Source: Paramecium tetraurelia (taxonomy: Eukaryota > Ciliophora > Oligohymenophorea > Peniculida > Parameciidae). Taken from it: DNA of 64,000 nt. Location: contig NW_001799634.1 in the NCBI RefSeq assembly GCF_000165425.1, positions 63,328 to 127,327 on the forward strand, given 5' to 3'. This document shows positions 1-12,571 of the stretch, piece by piece. The notes below the pieces were generated by a model, which saw only the letters and a list, made by a program, of their open reading frames with translations, did not search any database and was not told the origin of the DNA. Within the stretch, counting starts at the first letter, position 1; the number at the start of each line of letters is the position of its first letter. Position numbers and translations under genes: made by a program.

Positions 1-1410
1 TTAGGTATGTGAAAGTTTAGAATAATCCATTAGAACAATTTGGAAATGCAATAGATTAATTTGAGATTTGCATGTCTGTATTTGCCGAGGCTAGAATGCC
101 AAAGAGATGGGAAGACACCACATTTGAAGAGTTAATTCAATAAAAATAACCTGAGCAATCTCTAATAGACAGTACTTAAAATAATTTAAAGAGCAAAAGG
201 ACTTCGTCTCAAATTATTTGAGAAAATGGCAGAATGCTATTATCGTCAGTTGGAACAAGGTGCATGTACAAAGATGTGCGACTACTGGTTACAAATGAGT
301 CCCTAATGTATAAATGCTTTGATTTTGCGTGCAAAAGTATGTGTTAGAAATAGCAATAGTCCCGTTTTTTGTCTGACAATATCACACAAATAGATTGTCA
401 AATGGCATTCAAGGATCTCAAATTTGCTTAGCAACTTGATCCACACAATGCAGCATTGGCAAAGTTTTATGAGAAGGTGAAAGCATAATTATTGGCATAT
501 AAAGAGTTGGAATATAAAAATTACACAGATTTGCAAAGAAAACAATTGGAGTTGATTCAACAGTATAGAAAGCAAGAAGATGATGAGGATGTCCAATAGG
601 ATTTCATGGCTCATTTGGCTTATCAAGATTATGATCAAGAGTTGAGTTATGAATTAGATAACACAAAGCCTATTCCAATGGAAGTATCAGAGTTAGGAAG
701 ATTCATAGAAACAAGAGGAATGGAGATGGTGAAGATATATTAGTAGAATGGATAATTGAAAGAGGCTGAAGACTTAAGAGAGAAGTTGAAAAAAGCAATA
801 GCAGCGAAGAAGTAATTGGAAAAGATATCCTAATTGGATTTCAATAGGCCTAAGAAAGTAAGTATTCAAAATTGAACAGTAGAAATTGTATGAGTTTGCG
901 TAGAAGTATGGTATAAACTTATTGGATCCTCAAGTACAAAACGAGTTTAAGAGAATTCAAGAGCAGAATTTAGAGGACATTAGGGAGTGGCTAAAACAAA
1001 ACTAATGGAGTTATACAGATAAGGCTACTTAGATGCAAGAATAGGAATTGGCTAGACAAGAATTGGCCAAATTGTAATTCAAGAGGAAGACCATTCCTTA
1101 GAAGGTAAGACTTAAGGATTTATGATAGCACAACAAGAATAAATTTAATAAGAAAGTATAGCCATTGATTAGTACGCAGACTAGTGGTTCTATGCCGGTG
1201 ACTATCAATAATAATATCACTTACAATTAGACTTTTAATCAATGCAATAATGTGATTAATAATTCAAGTATGATAAGCTTATGATTGTTTTTAGCGAATG
1301 AATAAAGTGATGAACAATTAGCAGATTGCAATTGCTTTATTAATCTAACCATACTACTCTTGGCCATATTTGCCATATTAGCAGCCATTTATTATTCATT
1401 CCTTAAATGA
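1..1410 (+). CDS. TPR protein with C-terminal membrane anchor (5' end outside window)
   Basis: Read in ciliate code, the protein has tetratricopeptide-type helical pairs; the clearest ends in a DLKFAQQLDPHNAALAKFYE-like TPR signature near 415-475. At least five introns are inferred, including 328-350 (23 nt), 860-881 (22 nt) and 1269-1295 (27 nt). The last one is decisive: splicing it removes an in-frame TGA and adds a final exon with a hydrophobic helix (TILLLAIFAILAAIYYSFLK) that ends the protein. TPR followed by a tail anchor resembles FKBP8/AIP-type co-chaperones, but no FKBP domain lies in the visible part, so the FKBP link is inference. The protein probably sits on a membrane facing the cytosol. 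TPR and anchor calls are good; specific identity is open. Confidence 0.7.
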
Positions 1411-1480
1411 ATTAAATATATTTAAATAAAATAAATTGCTTAAACATAAAAACACTCATTTACAATTAATTATATTTATA

Positions 1481-4080
1481 ATGAGAACTAAGAGTCATAA
1501 TAAGGCCAAATCTTTACACACTGTCCAAGAGGTTTCAAACACTAACACATTTTTTATCAGTCGAATCACTCAAAGATCATTTATAAAAAGTATTATTCCC
1601 CCATTACAACTTCCTTAATTACCACAGATTTAGGTTCCAGCTCCTTTGACTGGAAGAGTTGTAGCAAGAAAAGTGATTAAGGCTACGTAATTAAAGACTT
1701 AAGAGAGTGTTCATGAGAATGAGATTAAACAATAGCAATCAATATTCAAGTTGGTTGCTTCAGCGGAATTTAAAAATATCATTACCGAAGAGAAGTCAAA
1801 AAAGGAGGAGGATAAGAATTTTACTTTGGATGGCCCCTTGGAATTTAAAAAGGAATGGAGGAACAAAATCTTTATGAAGAATCCCAATATTGAAGAGTCT
1901 TTTGATTAAATTGATGAAAATCTGAACATGAAAATGTTTCTGAAAAAGATCAGGTAAATCATTACTACTAGTCACATTCAACATGATGACATTCATACTA
2001 ATGAGAATAGCTTTTTGTCAGATAAGTTCAAAACCTAGATGACGAGTCCTAGATTTACATTTACTAATCATCTTTCTACGATTTAGTTTTAGAACTAGGC
2101 AACTTAGTTGTAGAAGGCAGGAACAATCGTATCTCAAGTCTTGGAGGCCATCGAAGAGAAGAATGCTGAGATTCAACCATTGCCATAGAACAATCGTCGA
2201 AAATTAACTATATCTGTATGTAGTCCAGAGAATGAAGTTGGAATATTCTCTTTCAGTATACCAGATTATGGATAGCGATTACAAGAGAATGATGAGATTC
2301 AAGAGTACAGCGACAAGCCTAAGCATGTGTTGAAGTAAGCTTTGCAGTTTGTAAGTAAATACAAATTCATCGTAGATCACCTCATAACCCAAGAAAATGA
2401 CAACGAAGTTTTCGAAATCTATTCTTAAGATTGTTGGAATAACTGAAGAAGAGAATTAATAAGAGGATGTCCACCAATATTATAATATATAAAAAGTAAT
2501 TATTATATGAAGTAAGACTAGAAGGTTCATGAAGATGTACTTGCAAAATAAGATGTCTCGCACATTCACTAAATTGGAGGAGAATATCCTATTGCATTTG
2601 CAATTGATACAAGAGAAAAGAGGTTCTATCTCCTTCTCGAAACCAAGTGAAAGTCAATAATCTAGCAGAGTCTATTCTTGGTGTACGAATCCTGCTAATA
2701 GTAATCATGAATCACTCTCTAATCCAACATTCTAAGTTGAAATCGAACCCAATCGTTTCCTATTCTCTTAAATCTATTAATATGATTATTCATTTGGATA
2801 ATTCGGAATTCGGTGATCAAAGTTTCAGCATCGATAATCAATGTTAAGAAATGTTGCAAATGTTCATCCTAAATAAAAACTGTTAATATAAGCAATCATA
2901 TTCAATTCATTGTAAATACATTGGATTGTGAGGATAGAAACATGAATGTTGCATGATTTCGATTTCTAAATAGATACAAAATTTATTAATGATCGCCTTA
3001 ATCCTGCTCTCGATGATGGTCAAATAATTAGAAAGATTAATTCTTAAATGAGGTATCTTAAGAAAAGTGATTAAATTAAAGTTTCAAAACTTATGTTTTT
3101 TCAATATAATAGCATTTTGACAGGAGAATTTGAAGATCAACACGAAATCGATAATTTGACTACTGATTATGGTTTAATTGAATTAGAGCCTGAAGATCAG
3201 CCATAACATAGACAATCTACTATTAAAATTGACATAGCCAAAATGTTTATCAAGGCTGCCAAACCAATATAGAAGAAGAAATCCAATCCAGATTAATCTC
3301 CATCTAGTGAGAGATCGAATCAAAAGCATAATTCCAAAATTATATCATCTCCTCGTCATCAAACCATAAATCAACAGACTAAACCTGTCAAATAATTATT
3401 AGAAGCCACTTCAAGTCAAACAAGTGTTTTAAGAAGAAGAAGTGACTCTCCCCAGGAAGAAATTAGTATCAAAGAAAACAGCAATAATACTAGTTAGTCT
3501 AATAAAATGAAAGCCACAATTACTTAAACGATACAAAATACTACAGCCCCTATCTTCACAAAAAGAGGATCTGATTAAACCAACTGTTACCAAGAGTCAA
3601 GAAAGAAGAAAGGCTGTGATGATGATTTCTTCAATGAGTAAGCACTCCTTGCAAATGAGAACGTAGATTACTGAATCTCGTAGGAGGTAGTCAATTCCTG
3701 TTATAGAAATTGCTAAATATTTGATAGAAGAACAAAAGTTAGCTGAAGTATGAGTCATGCGATTATTAATAGTTAGAGGAACTCTTTGCAAATAACCCGA
3801 ATCTGCCGATCAATGAAAGATTAAAGGATGGAAATACGTATTTGATTATTGCAGCCCAAACTGGAAATGTCGACATAGTTGAACTACTTCTACGCAAGGG
3901 ATCCTTTGTAAATATGTAGAATGTAAGTGTCTATTATTATTGTTTAAGAATGATGGTGATACTGCTTTGCACAAAGCTATTGCATACAATTACTTCAACA
4001 TTGCTGACATTTTGATTTCCCAGGGAGCTTCAAACTTGAGGAATAATGAAGGTTTGACTCCTTGGCAATTTGTGTAATGA
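1481..4080 (+). CDS. Ankyrin-repeat protein, exon structure partly unresolved
   Basis: The ORF opens at ATG 1481 with a basic, Ser/Thr-rich start. The C-terminus, about 3800-4080, holds two clear ankyrin repeats (GNTYLIIAAQTGNVDIVELL and GDTALHKAIAYNYFNIADIL) joined across an intron beginning near 3924. The middle is low-complexity, rich in Ser, Asn and Gln, with basic stretches. Introns of about 25 nt are clear near 2351 and 2491. Between roughly 2640 and 2950 I could not find one consistent splice path, and an ATG at 2946 could start a separate downstream gene. The span may therefore be one gene of about 800 residues or two. Ankyrin repeats usually mediate protein binding; no enzymatic domain is visible. 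Confidence 0.55.
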
Positions 4081-4116
4081 TTACATATATATTATTATTT
4101 TATTACTAATTTAAAT

Positions 4117-6117
4117 ATGGGTAAATTAAATAAAGAATAAAGACTTGAGAAATAGTTGGCTAAAAAAGTAGAGAAATAGGATGCCTATTAGTAAGTCAAA
4201 TTGTAAGAGACTCCAGATGATGATTTTAATGTTGCCAATCTGATTCAAACACTTGAAGATCAAGGATAGTAGATAGATAGTGTTAAAACTCAATACTTAA
4301 GAGTGCATGAAAAAGCAGTAAGACTAATCAATTAAATTTAGAGGATTGTTTAAGAACCAGAAACTCAAGCTGAAAGAGACTTACAAGAACGTAAAGTGGC
4401 TGCTACTGTGATGAAGTAGGATATCAAAAAATGGTTACCCATTGTGAAGAAAAATAGAGAGTCTGAGAGGTTAGACTTTACCAAATAGAGGAATGTCTAG
4501 ATATCTAAGATGTAAATCAATATAAAAATGTAATTAGATCTGATACATCCAATGCTTTATTAAATAATCATTTAGGTGTCAAACTATAGAATGCTATGGA
4601 GGAAGTCGAGAAAGTCGAATAAAAACAAGAGTTGAATGGATAATCAAATCAACAAAAGGGCAATTTGCAATTCTACAATGATCTGAAAATGAAGAAGATT
4701 TCATCAATTAAATCGAAAATCTACAAATAAATTAAGAAAAAGAAAGGCAACAAGGAGAAACTTAAATTGATGGCTTAACTAACACCTGCAGAAAGAAGGA
4801 AAGAAATAGAAAAATTAAGATTATCAAGAGCTAAGGAAAGAATTACACTTAGACACTCGACTAAGAATAAGTATGTCTCTTAGCTTCTAAGATTTGGAGG
4901 AGACAAGAAATCTCTGAAACAACAATAGTCATTCCTCAATAATCTTAAGCATTAATTATTAGCCAAGGCATAACTTAATGAATTGGAGGATGGTGAATTT
5001 GACGAAGAGAACTTTAGAGAATAAGCAATAACTCAATTGGAATAAGAATTATTAGATATAGAAAGGAGAGAGAAGGAAAAATAAAATAATTTTGGATTCT
5101 TAGACAAATAAAAGAAACAAGATTTGTAATAATCAAAATCAATAGCATAGAAGTTATTGACAATGCTCAAATCTGGGAATGATGATGCCATCTAATTAGA
5201 TGAATCAGATAATCAAGAATAGAATAGTGATGATAATTATGAGCCTAATGGAAATGGTGATAAGGATAAAACAAAAACTAATGTTGAAAATAATGAGTTC
5301 AATGGCAGAGCAAATTTTGTTAATGAAACCAAGTAACTAACTGAAGCTTAGAAGAAGAAGATTGATGCGAAGACTTCTTTGTCTAATTATTTAAACTTAG
5401 AACCTGAAAAGCAATAATAATAAAATAAAATAGAGAAGTAATTGACTGTTTAAGAAGAAAAGAAGTAATTGATAGAAGGATTAAATATAAAAAACATTAA
5501 ATAGAAGTATGAAAAATAAGTGAATTAAAAATTGACTAATCAAGACTTAAAGAAATTGCAATCAGATCCAGATGAATTGTTATAGTAAAATTTAGCCAAT
5601 TTCAATTTAGTTTTGGATGAAGATGAAGTATTAAATTTAATCATTGAATCATTAGAATGAAAATGCATTTATAGATGAGAAAATAAAAGATATGGAAGAG
5701 GAGTTGCCTCCTGAACCAGCAAATACAAAGGGATGGGGATCTTGGGCTGGATTTGGGATCAAAGAGAAAAAACCATTGACTTAGGAGTAGATTTTATAGA
5801 ATAAAATAAAGAAGATTAGAGAAGTCTAAAAGAAGAGACTAGATGCTAAGTTAGATAATGTGATTATCAGTGAGAAAAGAGATGCTAAGGTATTAATCAT
5901 TATAAGGATGTTTTAGTTTGCAAAATATTTAGTTCCAAAATTGCCAAGCGAATTTGCTAATTCCTAACAATTTGATTAACTACACACCTTGCCTCTTGGT
6001 CCGGAATGGAACAGTTTGACTAGTCATTCAGCATTGACGCAGCCATAAATAATTACTAAGGCAGGGGTTGTTATAAATCCTGTCAAGATTCCTTAACAAA
6101 TAAACAAACTAGTTTGA
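4117..6117 (+). CDS. UTP14: UTP14, U3 snoRNP / small-subunit processome component
   Basis: About 639 residues, highly charged and Gln/Lys-rich. Three diagnostic Utp14 blocks are present: a central basic block with LTPAERRKEIEKLRLSRAKE then ERITLRHSTKNKYVSQLLRFG-like sequence; the KGWGSWAGFG motif; and the C-terminal block FAKYLVPKLPSEF, LPLGPEWNS and ITKAGVVINPVKIP. In other eukaryotes Utp14 acts in the nucleolus, in early 18S rRNA processing, and activates the helicase Dhr1. Three introns (26, 28 and 27 nt, near 4514, 5628 and 5891) restore frame exactly, and the spliced length is a multiple of three. The second removes an in-frame TGA. The start is the first ATG after the upstream gene, 36 bp away. 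Confidence 0.93.
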
Positions 6118-6152
6118 TGATGTATGTGTTTGTGTATATTAATTATATTTTC

Positions 6153-7587
6153 ATGTCGAAATAGCCATTTTGGAAAAGGTTATTCTGTGTATGCACAGGA
6201 GAGGAGAGTAATGAATAGCGTCCGAAGTCTCGATCAGTGTAAACTCCAAATCAAGGACATTATCAGCAATAGAAATAGATGCAAAATCCAATGGAAGATA
6301 GTAATATCATGACTCAATTAAAATCTATGAATTAGTTGATTGAATCGCCGTATCATTTGATCACTGACAACACTTAATAATGTTGCTTTCTGGTTCACAA
6401 AACTTAGATGCAATTTCCAATAAGTAAGAATCTTGTTGTGAACTCCAAAAACCCTACTCATATCTTTGATCATCAAGAAGAGAAGAAGCTGCTCTTTGAC
6501 ACTAAGCAAAATAAAATAGCTCCTCTGCATCTGAGTCGATACATCGCTGGAAGAATGTAACCGGCTTAAAGAGTCCTTGAAATCAACAGTCAATTCAATT
6601 AACACTCTATCCAAGTATTACAATCCTGAATGGTAGTTTCTCAGCCAAGGAATGTCAGTAATTGCTGTAACCTAAAATATCCAACATCAACAAATGGGAT
6701 GGCACAATTTAGAATAGTTGAAAATGCATTAACTTGAAATCTCAGTGATCGGGGCCAACTTTGCAACTCTCAGAATGGATTGGAATCGAACACCAGTCGA
6801 CGGAATCTTTATCAACCTCACCAATTACCGCAAGGATAAAAGTGAACAAATCTATAAGGGGTTAGTGAATGCAGTGAAAATCACCTCTGACATTGTTATT
6901 TTGCTATCTGGACAGAGAGTGAACTTCCTGTATGAACTCTTTGCAAGATTGACTGTTGAGTATCCTAACTTATTGTAAACAAATCATTTAACCAAAGAAT
7001 TTCTGTGTCTATTGAGGAATAAGAAATCGTGATTGACAATCGAGTAGAATTTACAGTCATCTATATGGGACAATACTCTAAACTAAATAAGTCTAATCTA
7101 ATTGAAGCACTCTATGAACGACTCATCTTTTAAACCAAATCCTATAAGGAGTTTGAATTGTACACTATACTTCAACCCATCCTCACCGATCTGATTGACA
7201 GTATTGGATGCATCAAAGTGATGAAGTACTTCTTAGAATCACTCTACGATGTCAAGTAGAATTAAGATTTAACAAATAATTTCTTTAAATCTTTGGAATA
7301 AAATAAACTCATCAATAGAGAAAAATTCCATGAGGTAATCAAACATCTTAAGACTATAGTACCTTGCCAAATATCCAATCGTGTCCACTCCTTAATTGAG
7401 TCCTCAAAGAAAGCCTCGAAAAAATAGTATCTATATTTAATTCAATCTAGCAATCCAACAATAACAATCAGTTTCCTTCAACTATGACCTACAAGGCAAC
7501 AAGACTTAAAATACTGATTTCCTATTAGATGGAGGTACATTCACACCCAACAATTATAATACAAATTAAGCAGAAGGTTTGAAATGA
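6153..7587 (+). CDS. TGS1-like protein, catalytic motifs degenerate (probable pseudo-methyltransferase)
   Basis: Spliced with three introns (22, 23 and 28 nt), this gives 453 residues. The order of elements follows trimethylguanosine synthase: a pre-domain KIAPLHLSRYIAGRM (compare VTPEKIAEHIA), motif I VLEINSQFNQHSIQF followed by GMSVIAVTQN, then VDGIFINLTNYR at the position of the catalytic motif, and SVSIEEQEIVIDN like the family's late EQNYLN strand. Active TGS1 enzymes carry FCGxGGN in motif I and SPPWGG in the catalytic motif; here these positions read INSQFNQ and NLTNYR. I infer loss of SAM binding and cap methylation but retention of the fold. The C-terminal 150 residues are unlike TGS1. 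TGS1 caps snRNA/snoRNA, so proximity to UTP14 is suggestive but likely chance. Confidence 0.62.
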
Positions 7588-7678
7588 ATTAATTATTAAT
7601 ATCTATGTTCCATCATTTATATATATAGATTCAGAAATTCCTGATATTAAATAGATAATTATTTTTAATAAGTATTTT

Positions 7679-8259
7679 ATGAATTTGATTAGACTTAAAG
7701 TAAATATATATGTTTATATTTTTGATCAATTTTTGAATTTTATAAAATATAAACCTATTCAACAAACATTGTTTGTAATTTAGAGATTAAAGTTACATTG
7801 AATAAATAAAACCATTATTTCTTACTCACACTTCCCTAATCAAACGCTAATAAAATTTGTAATATTTTAAAACAACTCAAAAGTAGTATTAATGACAAAA
7901 CAGGAATCTGTGTTCTGCATTTATTAATGTTATAACTATACAAATCTTAAATTATTATCAAATATAATTATAAATTGTTGAATGATAAAGATCGCTTTTA
8001 AAATTATGTCTATTATTTCTTATTTATTAAATTAAACAATAATATTGCATTAATTTCCAAAAGCTAAAATGATAATATTGTATTTTTATTCACACTATTA
8101 TAAAATCTATATAAAAAAGAATATTAGATATAATTACATATTAAGATTCAATAGGTAATATGTATATTTCAATCTATATTTGCCCTCTCAATCAGAATCA
8201 AGGCAATAATATTAGAAATAGTCATCTATACCAAATGCACCTTAGATACTAGAGTATGA
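7679..8259 (+). CDS. Doubtful ORF with ankyrin-like character
   Basis: Very AT-rich. A stretch near 7860-8160 translates as NDKTGICVLHLLM... and NNNIALISKSQNDNIVFLFT, loosely resembling degenerate ankyrin repeats. The start and the splice pattern before 7790 are not resolved, and the end could be 8259 or 8357. Low-complexity AT-rich DNA with one stop codon gives long chance ORFs, so this may be a decaying gene or non-coding. Confidence 0.25.
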
Positions 8260-8375
8260 ATAATAACTTTGAGGTTGATACTTCAACATTTAGCAAGATA
8301 GGAAAGAGTATTGGTATTATTTAGAATAATGAGAAAATGATTCAATTCATAATTTGATTTCTATAATTAATATAT

Positions 8376-8809
8376 ATGTTTCGTACAAGTCCATACTATA
8401 CAAATGTGAGATAAGAGGTTTATTCTGAAATCAACTATCAATTGGCTCAAGAATTAGATTAAATGAAATAATACAAAGATCCCACTTCAAGCAATAGTAA
8501 AAAGAGCGCGTCAAAATAAAATTTCAATAGTATCTGTAAATATTGTCAATAAATATAAAAATAGTCTACAAGAGAACGAATGATCAAGATTAAATTCTAG
8601 AGGATCAAATTATCAAGAAATGCTCAAACTGTGAAATTAAAATAGTTTCAGATGACATCAATTGTTCAGTCTGCAACAAATTGATGTGTTAGAAGTGCAT
8701 TAATGAATGCACTGGCTGTGGAAATAATTGCTGTTTAGTTTGCAGCAAATACGCATATTTATAAAGTGGGGATTTTTTAATGTGCTTGTAGTGTATTTAA
8801 TAATAATGA
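8376..8809 (+). CDS. Small cysteine-rich zinc-binding protein
   Basis: 134 residues after removing one 29-nt intron near 8537. The C-terminal half carries repeated Cys pairs: KKCSNCEI, NCSVCNKLMCQKC, ECTGCGNNCCLVC and MCLQCI. That is at least four CxxC knuckles in about 60 residues, enough for two or three zinc sites of a double zinc-ribbon or treble-clef kind. The N-terminal half is polar and Ser/Gln-rich with no recognised domain. The splice is supported because it brings the Cys-rich frame in phase with the ATG and gives an exact codon count. Function unknown; a scaffold or nucleic-acid-binding role is possible. Confidence 0.65.
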
Positions 8810-9044
8810 TGATTATATAAAATATATGGAATTTTATGAAAAACTTAAATCTTTGATTCTGGGATAGATTATAGAAAATTGTGGTATAGAATAAAGGTAT
8901 GATTCAGGACTTAAGTACAAGCAATAATTAAATTTAGAAAATTAGAATTATTTTATTATAATAATTCAAAACAATATAATCTTGTTTACATATAAAAGTA
9001 ATAATATTATTAGTAGTTGCGTAAACAAAATAAAATAATCAAGT

Positions 9045-9962
9045 TTATTCTGTATCCCAATACTTAATTAACTCCCCTTCAATCATTATCAATGAATGAT
9101 CATTTAATATCAATTTTTCAACATTATAAATTTTCTTTTTCAAAAGTATATTTCCTGTTGCAACGCTATACAAATACATCACTAGGCCTGATACATATAT
9201 AATTCTTGTGCCTAGAGTTGAAATTGAAAGACTCTTTATCTCATCCCCAAATTTAGAATCAAAATGCGATCTTAAAATTTTATTCCTACATTTTATCATC
9301 ATTCCTCCTTCTTCTTATAAATATTCAACTGATAAGAGATTATTATTGAAAATTAGTTTTTTAAAATCCTTTGAAGTAGTTCTATATTGAATTCTCATCT
9401 TTTTAATGATGCCTAAAATATTGGAATCTTCTTGAGACAATTTCATCACCATCATAGGTTATTTTATATAGTAATTAACAACTGCTATTAAATCATCACT
9501 CTCCAAATTCCATATTGCAAATTACCCATTTTCTACTGAGAATACAAATAGGTAATTTTTATCTGTCTTAAATTCCATATTGTAATTAGACGGAAAATGT
9601 TTTGGGTTGATTAACTAAGATTGCTTATCTACTTTAAACTTTTTAGCGGTTGACTTCAACTTCATAACTTATATCCATTTATTACAGATAGATCCAACCA
9701 GGATCATTGAATTAGGAGAAAAAATCAGTTATATATAATTGCTCTTTTGGATTTTGATGTTTCTCTTCATGACAGTGTTGTAGATCAATAATTCCCTTTC
9801 CTCATCTTCATTTTGAATCTGAATAGCGATATATTGATTATTTGGGGATATTGCAGCAGCATAATCATAGGTTCCTTTCAGTTAAAATGTTTTGTTGGGT
9901 TTAGAATTGATTAAAAGCCACAGATGTTCTCTTTCATCTAAAATGGTCTTCTTGTTTTTCAT
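9045..9962 (-). CDS. Beta-propeller (WD-like) protein
   Basis: Continuous minus-strand frame of 305 residues with no intron, from ATG at 9962. It contains degenerate WD-type blades: YDYAAAISPNNQYIAIQIQ, FSPNSMILVGSICNKWI, NYLFVFSVENGQFAIWNLES, and a last blade ending KYWDTE at the C-terminus. About five to six blade-like units are visible, fewer than a closed seven-blade propeller. No GH dipeptides are conserved, so it may be a diverged family member. Partner and pathway cannot be told from sequence. Confidence 0.7.
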
Positions 9963-10447
9963 AGCTTATATTATTTAATAATTGATATTCACGTTTGAAT
10001 AATAATGATATTGATAATTTTGTTCTATTTTATTGAATATCAATCCTATATATAATTTTGTACCATATATATCTGGTTTAAAGGAGTAAGTCAAAATAAA
10101 ACTTTTATTTATAAGAAAAATAGATATCTTTATTTTACATAATAATATATGTAATTACAGTTATAACTAGCAATCAAGGTTCTCAAATTAAAGCACATCA
10201 AAATATGTTAAAATTGAATGTACAAAAAATTATGTGAAAAATGTTGAAAAAACAAACTTGCACAACTAATATATCTTCAAAGAGTTTTCAATATCTTATT
10301 ATTTTCCATAAATGTTAATAAATTCTTTATTATAAATTATAAATTGAAAATTGCAGCAATAGTATTAATAAAATTATGTTAATTCTTCTCTCTCTTTTCT
10401 AAATATTCGAATTATGTAAAACTTTTAATTTAAATAAAATAAAATCA
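9963..10447. other. AT-rich interval, nothing recognised
   Basis: About 485 bases between the start of the minus-strand propeller gene and the end of AP-3 mu. No convincing coding frame, tRNA-like fold or repeat was seen. It should contain the promoter for the propeller gene. Confidence 0.5.
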
Positions 10448-11826
10448 TCAATTTAATCGAATTTCGTAATAGCCACTCTTAGCTATATTTCTGGCTCTTT
10501 TTATCAGAACCTTAGGCCCATTTTTAACCTCAACTTTATCAATTTTAGTTTGAGATGAGCTGAATGTCTTAACAACAAATTTTAATTGGACCAAGAAATT
10601 TCCCTATTAGATGATATTGAATAATTCTTCCTTTGCTGTGAAGGTTACAGCTAATCTAATTGATGAATCAATTTCCAGTTTTCCTATTTTCCACAGAATA
10701 GCCTAAATGATATCATCAGGTACCTACATTCTCCAATTCTTGAAGTGTTCCTTGAACCATCTCCGTTTCCCCAAGACTCAGACCAGTTGGTACTGTTAAT
10801 TTTACATGAAGTTCATCAACTACATATGATATATCTCTGACTGGTCTATTTTAAAAAGGGAGATCTATTTTAACTTAGTTATTTAGGAATTACAATTTTG
10901 GAATGAAGTCAAATGGAACTCTAATTGAAATCTCTTTAATGTTATAATAAAAGATAGTTGTAGTTCCTGAAGGAGGAACAAATACCAAGACCTGTTCCCT
11001 TTCAAAAGTATCAATCTTTTAGAGCAAGCATTCGTGAACTGAGTAATCATCAAACTGTTTTGGTTGATTGAGGAATACATATAATTCAGGAATTCCTGAT
11101 AGATTACAGTCAACTTTGATTTCTCCATTGATCTCTTCCATCAAAATTCTTCCATTCTTATCTAATACACAATTTAAGTATTCGATAACATCGAAGTAAA
11201 CTTCCTCTTGACCCTTGATTTCAGGGATTCTATATTGACTATATTCATTCATATCTGCCTAGCTTTCTATGTAGCTATCCATTACAGAAACAGTTTCTTT
11301 TTGTAAGTTCTGTCTGCCTATTACTTTTTCCTTTATTTTTTAAATTAGACTTCTTGGTTTAACTATACTTTCTAGTGCGTATCTTTATGTGATTTATGGA
11401 TATCCATAATCGAATAAGGTATCAAGCATGATGAGGATTGAAGGCAAATTCTATTTGAGACTCTCATAGGATTCATTTGGGAATGAGGCCTTGAGAACAT
11501 CCAGAATTAGGAAGAGTGTTGCAAATAACTGTAATATAGGAATCTCTTCTGTTACAATTGCTCCTATGATGAATTCCGAGAAGGTAACAAAAGGGTAAAG
11601 AGCATCCTTTATTCTAATAATTGGGTATTCCTTATCCTAAACTAGACTCAATATCACAAAATTACAGCATTTGTCCCTCTAAAGTATTATATGAATTGAG
11701 TGTAGAATTCAGGCAAAGTGTCCTTGCGCTTGAGGCCTTTAAATATTCTATGAGCCAAAATTTGACTATGTAAATCATTGATGTATACCCATTTTGAGAA
11801 AGTATAAAAATTGTATCAATGGACAT
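10448..11826 (-). CDS. APM3: AP-3 adaptor complex medium (mu) subunit
   Basis: The N-terminal longin domain starts MSIDTIFILSQNGQILAHR and includes IGAIVTEEIPILQLFATLFL and LIMLDTLFDYGYPQIT, then the AP-3-like linker ESIVKPRSLIQKI. The mu-homology domain follows: EVYFDVIEYLNCVLDKNG, EINGEIKVDCNLSGIPEL, FDDYSVHECLLQKIDTFER and VLVFVPPSG. The C-terminus RARNIAKSGYYEIRLN matches the family's last strand. The linker and DKxG pattern favour AP-3 over AP-1/2. AP-3 mu recognises tyrosine-type sorting signals on cargo bound for lysosome-related organelles. A 23-nt intron just after codon 13 and a 29-nt intron soon after are supported by the longin alignment; more introns are likely toward the 3' end. 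Confidence 0.9.
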
Positions 11827-12094
11827 ATAGAAATATAGATGAAAAAATTATAAAATTGATAAATAAATAACACTAGAAGGGTATGTTTAGATCATAATTG
11901 TAATTTTGGAAGAGTAGTTGACACAGTTTCCGAAATATTATTACATTCCTAGCAACATCATAAATTAATTAAGTTTGATAAGTTTAGAGATATGATAGTT
12001 AATTTGTTTGATAATAGCTTTACTTCTTAATATTAAATGAATAACATTATATAGCCATGAATCATAGTATTTAAGTTCTTATCAAATACTTTGA

Positions 12095-12571
12095 ATGCAC
12101 TTATAAATAGTAAAATATGTACTCATAATTAGAAAGCTTGATATACTTTATGAAAAAATCCACCCTTGTAAAAAGATTGTAGAATTCTCTTAAGCCATAA
12201 TTAAAAAGTATGAAATAGAAAAAGAACTCCTTAATGAATACATAGATAATTACATTTAGAAAATTATTAAATATACTCAAGAAAATCTAGATAAATTTTT
12301 AAGTTAAATCTTATAATTTGTTAATAATAAACTTTGGATTTGGATGAAAATTTTGAAAAACAATTAATTTTCCGTTAAAAGCCCCCAATCTTTAGAAACC
12401 CATTATAACTAATTAATTGTTTTGACTCTCAGAAGTCAAGCCCATAAATTTAATTTACGGATGATTTCAAGACTGCCCAGGCACTTGATTAAAAGTGTTT
12501 CCTTTATTATTCAGGAAAGGAAAAATAAGCAAGTTCGTCATGGATGTAAGAATGAATACCCTAAATATTGA
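12095..12571 (+). CDS. Unrecognised ORF overlapping the next gene's start
   Basis: Open for 158 codons under the ciliate code, with a helical charged segment (IVEFSQAIIKKYEIEKELL). It overlaps the start of the better supported gene at 12540 by 32 bases, so either its end is wrong, an intron is missed, or it is a chance ORF. No known domain. Confidence 0.28.

Noticed and set aside
6318..6614. Minus-strand 98-codon ORF
   Set aside because: Antisense to the TGS1-like gene, which has family motifs and spliced-length support.
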